A stretch of DNA of 64,000 nt, taken from assembly GCF_037975245.1 (NCBI RefSeq), contig NC_092564.1:4243484-4307483 (forward strand), read 5' to 3'. This document shows positions 1 through 11,539 of the stretch, one piece after another; positions within the stretch are counted from its first letter, which is position 1; the number at the start of each line of letters is the position of its first letter. The position numbers and the translations under genes are program-made. The notes beneath the pieces are model-generated. The model saw only the letters and a list, made by a program, of their open reading frames with translations. It made no database searches and was not told where the DNA came from. The stretch is from Apostichopus japonicus (lineage: Eukaryota > Echinodermata > Holothuroidea > Aspidochirotida > Stichopodidae).

Positions 1-3000
1 TGTTTCTAGCGTAATGTATGGCCGTGGAAGATGGTATTATGTCTCTTTCATTTTTAAGGGGTTTATCTCATGGGTTGACAAAGTGCTCAGTAGTTGACAG
101 ATCAGTTCGTGGAAACCTTTGATTTGCAAAACTGAATAATACAACCAATATTTACTGACAGTCAAGAGACGAATAGTTACATAACGTCTATTGCATTAGG
201 TTCAAAATGGCAACTATATTTAGTCAAGCATGTGGCACATTGTCTTCAGAACCACTATTGTTATTTGGTGTAAAGGTATATTACCCTAAATCTACCCTTT
301 TCGGGTTTAAGAAGTCTAATGTTTGGTCTTCAGTGTTGTCTAGGCTTATAAGCGCACCTCAGTGGAGTACAGCAACGAACCTTTATACTGGTTCACATTA
401 GAATATTCTTCTTCAAGCACAGTGGACCGACATAGGGACAAAGACTTAAGGGTGGATCAAGTTTGTAAGTGCTGACGTTTATTGACTTCAAATCCGATCA
501 GTAATAATCTTGCACTCATGCGTACTTAAATATGTATTACGATGTTCTTTGATGCTATACTTTATGAGCTTGAGAATTTATAATCTTTTCAAATTAGCTA
601 AATGCGTTGACCTGAAAGGACATTTGACTTCGACAGAGAACAATGAGGTTTATGTACGTATCAAGTATCGGGTTCATTCAAGCTTCAGACTTTTGTGGTT
701 CCTAAATGTTCATACCTTCACCTATATTGATCTGAAATGACCTTCAAACTGAATCACTTTCAATACGTATCTTTTGTTCGTGTGCATACCAAGTATGAAG
801 TTCGCCCAAGCTGCAATTTTTGAGTTATCGTGCTTACAAGGTTGGCAGTGTTTGCCCTTTGTTGACCTTTGCAGAGATACCAGTTATGAAATATAGAACT
901 TCATCGAGAAAATGCATGAAATTGTAGTGAAAGACGGGTGAAATTACAATAAATGATGAAACAAATTTCGTTAATTTTAAAGGGATTAATATCCCTCTGA
1001 CTTGTGTTTACAAGTTGATAACCATTATCATAGATATAAGATTGTCACGGGTTTATGGTCATGTTGCATTATATCAATTTCTTGTAAAATTGACTTAGTC
1101 TGCGTATCCTGTTAGTAAGCTTGTAAATGGTCCAGTTATTCCCACATAAAAAGCGTTATAATGTCTGACAAAACGAAATACACTCAATGCATAAGGAAAT
1201 GAAGAATCAATATACGACCCAATTTCCTTGTATCGAAAACGTCGAGCGACGCTTAGATAGACATATTAGTTTGCATGATTAACCAAGTACGTTAACAATT
1301 AGTTGTTAACGTTGTTAGCAAATTTTGTGAACATTCTTCAACATACTATTAGAAATTCCAATGGCGGATTAAAGATTATGGTTTTCGTATAAATGTATAT
1401 TATAAGCATAATGCGCAAGCACCTTATTTCAGACAATGATCAACGTGACCAAACATTAAAACGAATGGCTAATTTTTAAACATCTCTCATTCTGTTTATC
1501 ATTTTAAATATCACATCATTCACCTTTTACGTAAAGTTCTCATTGGTTGTGTAAACCGATCCATAATAATGTAAACTTAGAGAAACACAGAAAGTGCAAG
1601 TGCGTATAAAAATGCTATCTGACACCTAAAGACATCGCTCTCTTCGTCATAGTTCAGATCCACCGCAAATCTACGCCTGGTATGACACCCCATACATACA
1701 AAGAACACAGTTACTAATGTAAATCTTAAAGTTTTGTACCAAAAACTGGATCGTGCTATAAATCGGTAGCATGTGCTATTAGGATTACAGTAAGTACTGA
1801 GGATATTTTGTTTTGATTTGGTGGGATTACACTTATCCTCAGTTGTTACTGTAAACCTAAGAGCACATGCTAACGATTTATCAGATTTGACAGCACAAAT
1901 TTTTGAAAAAAATGATCTTACATAGGAGTTATTCACATACTAGATGATACTTGATAAACTCAATATCATCTTTCAGAAAAGGTTCCTTTCCACTTACTGA
2001 TTCTAACCAGTACATATTTTTTAAAAGCACCAGCATTTAAAAATTAAACAAACACTTTAAGTCTAATAGCAGTACAGAGAACAACTTCTTTTAATACTAC
2101 AGCACTCTTATATTAGAAGCAAAGAAATATTGTAATAATTACTTACGTTGAACATAATAGCTTGACAAAACAAATTATGAGGAACTCTCACGCAACCCGA
2201 ACGATTCTCTCTTTTTCTCTCAGAGTTAGTTCCAAGTTAATCCAAGTATAATATGTTATATATTAAGAACGCATAAAACCAATTAAGAGGCACTCATGTC
2301 CATAGATGATTAAAGATGTAACTTCGTCCCTTTACTGTAGCTTTCATTAGACAGACATATATTTATGAACACGTTTTGGGCGTTTGTCGCAATACACATT
2401 GCGTAATACGTAATTCCCCGATTACGAAACTCATGGAAGTAAAGACGTTCCTTTCGCGTGAAGAGGGTATAAAATCATTACATATATACTGTTTCATGCA
2501 CATATTTATTGTTCATTAAAGTGCAGCCGTAGCAATTCCTCATGATTTTTCCACTTCGTGTTTAACTAACATTTACACAAGCTACTCATCTTCAGCAGGT
2601 TTTTTTTTTGCACCAATATTTTGACCACTATAAACTACAAGTAGGCCTTACTTTAGGTCCCGAGCTTCGCATAAAACTGGGTATGCACAATGGGTTAACT
2701 TTGTGGTTGAAAAGAGTCAGCCTATACAAAGAAAAGGTATCCCCCCCCCCAACAAAAAAAAAAAAATTCTATAACTGCACCAGGTCCCCTACTCTCCCAG
2801 GTCTATGGGGTGGGACTGGATGTTACCTTACACTGACATTACTGCACAAATACCAGGAGGGAGTTACCTAAGAAAAAGAGGTTGATATACGTAGGTTACA
2901 ACAACTGAAAAGAAGCTATATTGAGGGGTTTCACTGTTACACAATCCGGACCAAGCCATAATTCATTACACGTTATTTTGATACACATATGTCAATTTAA

Positions 3001-5700
3001 TTTAGACGTTTATGTGATAACAATAAGTTTGACAAATTGTATGGCCGTGGATGGTGGTATTATGGCTCTACCATTTTAAAGGGTTTCACTGGCGTTGACA
3101 GATCAAAGTCCACGTGAACACATGTTCATTTCTAATAGAGTTGACTTTTATAATAACGTTAGTCTGTAAGTTTATGTCTTGTACGTATTTGTTTGTTTCT
3201 CACCATCCCACTTGAGCATGTCTCAGTCATCTCGGCATAGACATAATGTGGGCTATACAATAGCCATATTCTCTCTTTCTAAATCTAACTAACAATAAAC
3301 ACATTGTCTAACACCTAATTTCCCAATAACGAAATACTCTGTAACTCATTCATGTAAAGACGTCACAGTTCCCATGCGCGTGAAGAGGAGAAGTTAAATC
3401 AATACATATTCACTGTTTTATGCACATATCTATTGCACCAGCAGCTATTCCTAATTGATTTTCTACTTCGTGTTTTACTGAATTTACAACAATCTCCTCA
3501 TTTTAAGCAGGTTTCATTTGCATCAATAGTTTCACCATCATACACTACTAATATGCCTAACGTTAGGTATCTGGCTACATATATACCTGGGTACGTACAA
3601 TAGGTTAACTTTGTGGTTGAAATGAGTCACATTTACAAAGAAAAGGCAAACACGGAAATATTTTACTGAACCTTTCTTGAACTGCATTAGGTCTATCCTA
3701 CTAGTCTAGGTCTTATGGGTGGAACTGTGTGTTACCTTGTACTGACATTACTGCACATACCAGGAGGAAGTTGTCGGTAACCTAATAAAAGGAGAGAACT
3801 GTATAAATTAAATTCGAGGTTACAACAACTGAAGAAAGCTATTTTAAGAGCTTTAATTGATGCACAATCCGGACCAAGCCATATTTTATGAAACGTAATT
3901 TTGATACTTATAGTCAATTTAATGAAGACGTCTTTGTGACAACAATCAGTTTGACACATTTTATGTTGAATGTCTATAGAGGGTAGCACAAACGCTCTGT
4001 GAACAATTTTTTTACTACGCTTACAAAAGGTTAATAAAGTGCTCAGAAGTTGACAGATCAGTTCGTAAAATTTTAATTGACTGAATAAAACTAAACAAAA
4101 CTGAATAATATAACCAACATGACTGGCAATCTAGCGACATATAGTGACATAAAGTCTATTGCATTCGGTTAAATGGTAACTATATTTAGTCAAGCATGTG
4201 CCACATTGTCTTAAGAATCACTATTGGCTATATGGTGTCAAGGTATATTACCCTAAATCTACCCTTTTGGGGTTTTTAAGATCTACAGTTTGGTCTTTAG
4301 TGCTTTTGCGAAAATGCATAGGTCTATATGCACACCTCGGTGGAGTGCAGTAACAAACATTTTAACTGGTTCACATTGGAATATTTTTCTTCAAGCACAG
4401 TGGACCTACATAGGGACAAAGAATTAAGGGTGGATCAAGTTTGTGAGTGCTGTCTTTTAATGACTTCAAATCCAATCATCAATAACCTTGCACTACTGCG
4501 TACTTAAATATTTATGTTCTTTGATGCTATACTGCATGAGCTTGTATTTACTATATTTCCAAATTAGCTTCATGCGTTGTTCTGAAAGGACATTTGACTT
4601 CTACGGAAAACAAGGAGGTTTATGTATGTACCAAGAATGAAGTACATCCAAGCTTTGCTTTTGAAACTTTCGTGGTTGTTAGGTTTTCAAACTTTCACTA
4701 GGAAGTTATAACAACTCCCTGCTTTCACCTTTACATTAACTTGAAATGACCTTCAAACTGAATCACTTTCAATACGTATCGTTTGTCCGAGTACATACCA
4801 AGTATGAAGTTTGCCCAAGATGCACATTTTGAGTTATCGTGCTTACTAGGTTTGCAGTGTTTGCCCTCTGTGGACCTTTGCAGAGAAACCAATTATAAAG
4901 TTCAAACACGTTTCACTTTTTCCGGGCTATCGTGTTTACATCAATAAGACATACACCACCGAGACAACGGAAAGTTCCCTTAACTTAATATAGAACTTCA
5001 AAATTGTAGTGAAAAGATGGATGAAATTACAGTAAAAGATGAAGCTTATTTTGTGCATCCTAAAAATTGATCTTTCATATGAGCACTAGATGATATTTGA
5101 TGAACTCAATATCATCTTTTAGCAAAAAATTCCTTTCAATTAACTCTTTCAGCCAATAATATTTAAACAAAGCACCAGCATCGAAAATAAAACAAACACT
5201 TCTACAATGTGACTTCCTGAAAGATTGATTTTAGCTTGAAATGTATAATAGCAGTACTGCAGACAACTCCTTTTAAATAATACAGCACTCTTATTTTAAG
5301 AACTAAGAAATCTTGTAAGAATTACTTACATTAGGCATAATAGCTTATAGACAAAACAAATTACGTGGAATTCTCGCTCAACCCGAAAGATTCTCTCTTT
5401 TTTCTCTCCAGAGCTAGTTCCAAAGGTAGTGCAACCGTAACTAAGGAGACCAGTAAGACCAAATATCACCTCCTATCCTACCAAAGCTTTTGTGCAATAT
5501 TAGGTGCAAAGTATAACACGTTCTGTGATAAGCAATAAGACGAATGGAGAGGCATTCATGTGAATCGATGATTATTCATGTAGGTGCGAATTCGGCCCAT
5601 TACTGTTTGCTTTGTTAGACAGACATATTCTTATGGGCGTTTGTCGCAATAGACAATGTGCAATACGTAAATCCCGATTGTACGAAAATGACTCATTCAC
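1..5700. repeat. Diverged duplicated non-coding blocks
   Basis: No convincing coding sequence. The same sequence recurs within the stretch: about 190-330 resembles 4165-4290 (shared TTTAGTCAAGCATGTG and ATTACCCTAAATCTACCC), 2340-2760 resembles 3300-3660 (shared GGTTAACTTTGTGGTTGAAA), and 1935-2330 resembles 5085-5600 (shared AACTCAATATCATCTTT). The three pairs have different offsets (about 4.0, 0.95 and 3.15 kb), so the units are not one simple tandem repeat. The identity of the element is unknown; copies have drifted by substitutions and small indels. Confidence 0.7.
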
Positions 5701-6884
5701 GTTAAGAACTTCAATGTTGACATATATGTGGCAACAATCAGTTTTGGCAAATTCTACTTAGCAAGCAATGCAGAAAACTTGTGAATATGTTGGGTGGTTT
5801 TGTTTGGAAAGGTCTAAAAGTTATGTCTTCAGATGTTTTCAGGTATACGGTAACATTTATTTGTGTGACACTCAATAAGACGTGATGCAGCCTGACGGAC
5901 AATCAACAGGAAGGTCACTGTGGCACTGACAACATCAAATCGTGCATGAGTGTCCATTTTCTGCAGTACCTTCTAAGTCAACTCAGGCTGCTAAGACCGT
6001 TATGTAGCCAAAGAAATAGCTTAAATGCTATTGTGCTTGTTTAGGTATCTGGATTTTTGTCAATTCACCTTAACCTTAGCTAAGTGAACCCGTCGTGCTA
6101 CGCGTACTCTCACATTCTACATCACAGAAGAACTTAAGCTCAGGATCATAATCATCATGTAGTTACACCAGTAGTGCAGCCTCTGACTTTACAGCCATAA
6201 ATAAATTATGGATATGATTAGTTCTCCTTCTTTGATTTTCAAATAGCTTTCTTGAAAACTCAAAACACGGGATTAAATAGTTTTCTGCATCTATCTGTTT
6301 TATAGGGAGAAATACGGTATTTACAGTAGCAAAAACATTTCAACTATATAAATTTTTTCTTTTGACTAGAGTTATTCATATGTAATGTGCTGATGGATGT
6401 CGTAATTTTGAATTTACAGTAAGAGTTGATATACCATCCAAAAAAATACAACGCTACTATTACAAACATACTGCAGTTCCTTCCGTGCAGTGCCTCTCTT
6501 GTGTTTTAAGAGTGCACGTAGTAACTATACGGTAAAAAGTAAAACTATTTCCTTGTCTGATTGTGATTGCAGTCATTGGTACAAGTTATTGCCTTTTTGT
6601 GATTGCCAACTCCTGTGGAAAGAAGTAAACATCATACTGACCTTTGTGAGACCTTACTTCTGGTTCACTGTGTAACTACCGTGGCGATACATAAATCAAT
6701 ATGACGTGACGTGTATCGGTTTTCACAGTAATAATAATATGGTGTCATACGCTCGTCTGATCCTAGGTAAAATTCCAGAAACTGTTTACCTTCCGACACT
6801 TGTTGGAACAACGTATATCACTTCTATGAGTATGTACTTACCGTCAAACATTAGGTTCAAGTAAATCAACTAAATGGAAGTATA
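5701..6884. other. Non-coding stretch, nothing recognised
   Basis: AT-rich sequence without a recognisable exon, RNA gene or ordered repeat. A 61-codon open frame at 6490-6675 has no known motif and is probably chance. Confidence 0.5.
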
Positions 6885-7071
6885 TGGCTGGCTATCAGTC
6901 TCAAATCGTGGGGAATCGACATATACCGAATTAAATCGACATATACCAATTTTAATAGATGATATGTAAAATAAATCGTTAAAAGTCAATTTAAATCGAC
7001 ATCAACCACGCACATGTCGAAGGAAATCGGTGTATGTCGATTCCCCACGATTTGAGACTGATGGCCCGCCA
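6885..7071. mobile_element. MITE-like element with long terminal inverted repeats
   Basis: A 187-bp segment bounded by near-perfect inverted repeats of about 45 bp. Both arms share CAGTCTCAAATCGTGGGGAA and continue inward as TCGACATA-ACCGA. The element begins TGGC and ends GCCA, and is flanked on both sides by TA (6883-6884 and 7072-7073), as expected of Tc1/mariner-type insertion. The interior repeats the motif AAATCGACAT several times. There is no coding capacity, so it would be non-autonomous. Assignment to mariner rests only on the TA duplication. Confidence 0.8.
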
Positions 7072-8024
7072 TACGAAGTAAGCCCAAGACTATATGTTCC
7101 ACCCAGTGTTGTGTTCGACGTATATGAGCATTTAGTTTCCGAGTATTGCATTAGGTATTGCAGTTGAAAGTGTGGTTTCACAAGTCACCATTTTAGGAGC
7201 TGTAAATAGTGTTACTATTTACTTTAAATGACATGATTGTTCCACAAACTTTCTTCAATCAGCAAAATAATTTCAGGTCTTCGAAAATCAAATCTTTCCT
7301 ATGCAGGCATCACACACATCGGAAATAACAGAATTATTAACAGCAATATTTTCTCTCTTGAAATTACAGTTAAACAGCAAGGAACCGCCATACCTTTAAC
7401 ATAGAAATAATAAAAAAGGTTGTTGGTCTCCAAATATCGCTTATCCCAAGTAGATTTTTAACTTGAAATGGACACATGCCGATGTGTCGCCCTAAGCCGC
7501 CCCCCCCCCTTCCCCCTCCCATATCAAGAGAATTGAATAACTTGATACTCTTAATCTGGCATTCCGCTCCAAGTGAAATAGAAAAAAATCATCTCAAGTT
7601 TTCTCAAGAAAGACCGGAGGACCCGAAAGTATCTGAAAAAGACAAATGAAATGGAGAAAACGCTAACGATTTTATAATATCTCCCAAGAATGAGAAAGGA
7701 CCAGTCGTCCATTGTTTCAGTTAAGAAGACATCGCAAGCAACCCATCAACCTTTGTCTTAGATAATTTTATGCTTTTATTGCTTTATTCAAATATAATGT
7801 ATAATATAATATATTCTGTAGTAAACCATTTATGATCGATAGGTTGGTTAGCATAACCCAAAGAATCGTAGAAATGCTTCTCAGAACCATCGTATATCAA
7901 AGAGGATAAGCAACAACTGCACTAACAAACAAGTTTTTTTCCATCCGGATGCCACAAGTTCGGCAAAATAATATATTTTTCTATGGCGCTTTCCACAGCT
8001 AATGAAAAAACTTACAGCGCTTAA
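7072..8024. other. Non-coding stretch with C-run
   Basis: No exon recognised. It contains a cytosine-rich low-complexity run near 7500-7520 and AT-rich sequence around 7790-7815. Confidence 0.4.
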
Positions 8025-8268
8025 AGGTATCCTGTATTGGCCCCAAACATGCTAGATATTCAAATATGGGCACCTTTGGTCAAAATTCTTAAACTAGTTT
8101 TATTACAACCTTCGAGGAAATTTTCCTCACTGAGACATTCAGTCATCATCTTGTACGTTCCTTAACATGTCTGAGAACAACATGGAGAGTGAAGACCTCC
8201 AGGAAGGTCCTTTTGAAAAATTCTAGCAATCCTAGCTTGCTATAATTTGGGGCCAATACAGACTACCT
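8025..8268. mobile_element. MITE-like element flanked by TTAA
   Basis: A 244-bp segment whose ends form an inverted repeat: the left arm reads AGGTATCCTGTATTGGCCCC and the right arm is its reverse complement with about two mismatches, both continuing AAA. TTAA lies immediately outside each end (8021-8024 and 8269-8272), the target duplication typical of piggyBac-type elements; a TA duplication of the mariner type is also compatible. The interior has no open frame, so it is non-autonomous. Confidence 0.72.
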
Positions 8269-8272
8269 TTAA

Positions 8273-10690
8273 CAACACTAGGTATGTCATGCAGAGTAAT
8301 ATAGCTCTCGGTGAACTAATTCTTCCCTCCAATACGTTGTTTTACTATTTTATGCTATAATTATTGTACATGCCTTGGAAGTCGACATTATGTCGAATTA
8401 AATTGGCATATGTCAGTTTCTTGAGCTGCTAATGGACGATTACCCACAAATAATATTCTCTCGTGTTCCCATTGGATTGTTCAGATTGAGTTCTGATAGG
8501 AATCAAAAGGCATATGCAAAAAAAAAACCCAAAAAATTGATAGTGTCTTGTATTCCCGTTTGAGAACTTTGTTACATGTCACTGTTTATCATACTTTAAT
8601 TGGAAGTAACTGCGAATGTGCAAAAAATTCAAGATATATGTAATTAAATTGACAAATAGCAATTTTTTGGGCACTTTTTCAAAGTTCTCATTCATAAATC
8701 AGTTTTAATCACGGTCTTCCAGCAACATCAACACTTTACATAGCCAATTCAGTGGAGGTTTGTCACCATGAAGATGGTTATTAACGAGTTAGCGTTCGTT
8801 TAAATTTCTTGAACTACGTTTAAATATGTAGAAGTTTGAATACCGTCCTTCCAATCAGACACATTTTCTTAACCTTGAACAGCATAATTTGGAAATCTTT
8901 ACTATGATAAAAGTCTTTTAAAAACTGATGTTCGTGTAGTTCTGGTCGGTCGAATATCATCATCGTCGCTATAGCCACCGTTGTCTTTGGAATTGGTAGA
9001 GCAGGATAACATTATGAGGCGTCATTTTAGTCATTCTAGTCATTTTTCACAGGCTGGTGGCGCTATATAAATATAACATCAAAGATAAATAACTTATATA
9101 TGAGCTTGATATAGCATGAGCGGGCAGGAAATAGATCCGTATCAAATCCGCGGGCCACAACCAGGGCCGTAGTATGCAGGGGGCGGGGGGACAGGGCGCA
9201 GTAGCCCCTTGAGATTTTGATAAGCCTACGATTATGTGAACGCCTGGACAGTGTGCGCTATTTCAATTAGTCTTAACGAAATTTTCACATCATTTCTTCT
9301 GATTTCAGTAGGGTGCAACGTCTATGCACCTATTGTAGGAATAGCGTTCGAAAAGAACACAAGATTTACATCCGATGAGATGGCCGTGCGTTTGTTCTGT
9401 TTTCAAGAGTTTTGTAAGAATAAGAATAAACGTAGAGAGCTCCTAATAACCTGCATGACCAGTATAGGAGTACAATGTGAAGCTACGGTTCATCATGTAT
9501 ATTTATTACGCCTATGTGTTTTATGGAGCCCTATCAGTTTCATTGTTAGGCCCTATATCAGTGCCCCAATTTTAACTAAGAATAGATATACATGGGCTTT
9601 TTTAACATACCAACTCGGTCCCGAGTCCCCTACACGGCCCACCCACTCAGCTCATTACCCCCCCCCCTCCCCCGGGAGATTTTTTTTCAACATACAGTCC
9701 ATGGTCCAGCTTCCTCCATTGTATTCTGAGGAACGACTGTAATGAATGGGGGGTTGGTACGTACTGGTCGTGATTGAGTCCTCGTGGCAGATCCTGGGTC
9801 TAGAAGTTTGTCAACTGCTGCTTGAGGGGTGTTTCCTGAAACTCCTTCGATTGCCACTTATACGTCGAGAATAAATATCACAGAGAACAGCATCACTGCT
9901 AACAAAGCGTCGGCTTCAATAGTCCATGGCAAAGATTTTCGATCACGTCGAACTCCATTTTTAAAAATAACGGCACCTGTAGTAATACAGTTGCACCCAC
10001 TGAATGAGCAGTCTGGGTCCAACCTTTAATAATTCTCCTTTAAGTGTTAGTGAAATAATGGATATCACAAATTATAGAACGACGATTAGTTATCTTTTTG
10101 TGATTAGTTCCATGGAGTTTCTTGCCGAATGATATCAACATTTGTTTTGGTATGGGGGGAGGGGGTTGCCTTAATCCCACCAATTACTAGTCTCCCCCAA
10201 GTTGTAAGGGCGTTTTCTTTTCTTTTTTTGGCTGCAGCCACCAGGAACTTTGGACAGGCGTGACTCGTACCGGGGCTCGTAATCATTGTTTCCTACAATC
10301 TTATTACTTTGAACTACGAGTGATTCAATCTGCTATTAAACTGATAAGATTTCATTCATCTGAGCGATATTACTAACTTGAAAGATCACATTTAACTTTC
10401 CCGAGTGCTCGAACACTAACTGGTTACAAACCAGGGCGAACTTTGACATCGATTGATAACGGTGCAGGGATCCAACCGGCGTCGCTATGGCTTTGATGCA
10501 AGCGGTGCATTTGGCGCCAAGATCAAAACCAGCACCATTCGCCACCGAGGGAAAATCAGCGCATTTGAGACCCCAACCTGTTCTATACTTGCTATCTTCC
10601 CTTGGTCCATAATTTGTAGTCCGCCTGCACCCTCTACCGGGCCCACCTGGAGTCACATCACATCACGTAACATTACACTTCTTCTTTTCT
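8273..10690. other. Non-coding or unrecognised sequence
   Basis: No gene recognised. Open frames at 9236-9742 (+), 9829-10029 (+) and 10336-10656 (-) have no identifiable motif and no convincing splice context. The sequence at 9165-9215 (AGGGCCGTAG followed by a G-rich run) resembles the end of a DNA transposon, but no matching opposite terminus was found. A C-rich run sits at 9658-9674. Confidence 0.4.
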
Positions 10691-10701
10691 TGTATTTTCA
10701 G

Positions 10702-10919
10702 GAGTTGTTCGCTAAAGGCATCTGCCCCCTCATCACTATTTGACGAAGGAAGTATTTTGCCAGGTATTTATCTACGACTTTGAGACAAAAGACAGACAAT
10801 GAGGATACGAGTGAAGAAGAAAAATTTGTCAGAATACCAGTTTCTATTGAAAAAATTATGCCCTTGTACGATGCAATAATGTACAAGGATAACATTTTAG
10901 ACATCACAACATTTCCAGG
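10702..10919 (+). pseudogene. Possible broken exon, function unknown
   Basis: A good acceptor (TTGTATTTTCAG) precedes an open frame interrupted by one TGA. Beyond the stop the frame stays open for about 59 codons, with a charged, natural-looking composition (EDTSEEEKFVRIP, then KDNILDITTFPG), and ends at a donor-like G|GTATCA. I do not recognise the family. It may belong with the HECT-like exons 1.1 kb downstream, but phase continuity across that gap cannot be shown. Confidence 0.35.
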
Positions 10920-11539
10920 TATCATTCTTCTTTTTATTTTAAAGAGTCAGCAAAAAAAGGTGTAATTACCTCTCTCCCTCTGATTAACCAAAAGGAAATA
11001 AAAGAATTCCCAAAGCATTTATCAGAATACTCGATAGTAAAGGCTACTGCAGATACCATGTACAAAAATTACAGCTAAAGCTGGATGAAGCAGCAACCAT
11101 GTCACCTCATTTTGGGTGACTGGCTGATTGAAATGGCTTATCAATGATTCTTCTCCTCTTTTCTTTACATTATCAATAATGTTGTGTTGCATGTTTGTTA
11201 TTGACGTCCTTATGATAAAAACTTTCATCATTGCATTCAGTCTGCTTCTTCAGCCCCCTTGAAGACATACTGAAAGTGTTAATGTCCTAACTTTATGTTT
11301 GCTAGCATTCTATCTGGTTTCTTTCAATTAATTTAAGTATTCACTGTCCTTAAATCCGTTTTCTTTATTTAGTTATTAAATACATTTAGCCAGCAAACGT
11401 TTTCATCAGTGGGAACTGTGTATTCAACTCTGACAAACTATGAAGTTAACTCTGACAGATAATGACACAACAAAACATGATGCTTCCTCAATTACGCCCC
11501 AATACAGTTTATGCTTCGCTATAATTACAACATGGAATC

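Noticed and set aside
9165-9215. Possible hAT-like terminus (CAGGGCCGTAG)
   Set aside because: No matching opposite terminus or target duplication was found nearby.
9236-9742. 168-codon plus-strand frame
   Set aside because: No motif, low-complexity Pro/Ser end over a C-rich run, and no splice context.
10336-10743. Overlapping frames on both strands near 10.5 kb
   Set aside because: Neither strand shows a known motif; the minus-strand frame has a gene-like composition, but splice sites could not be assigned.
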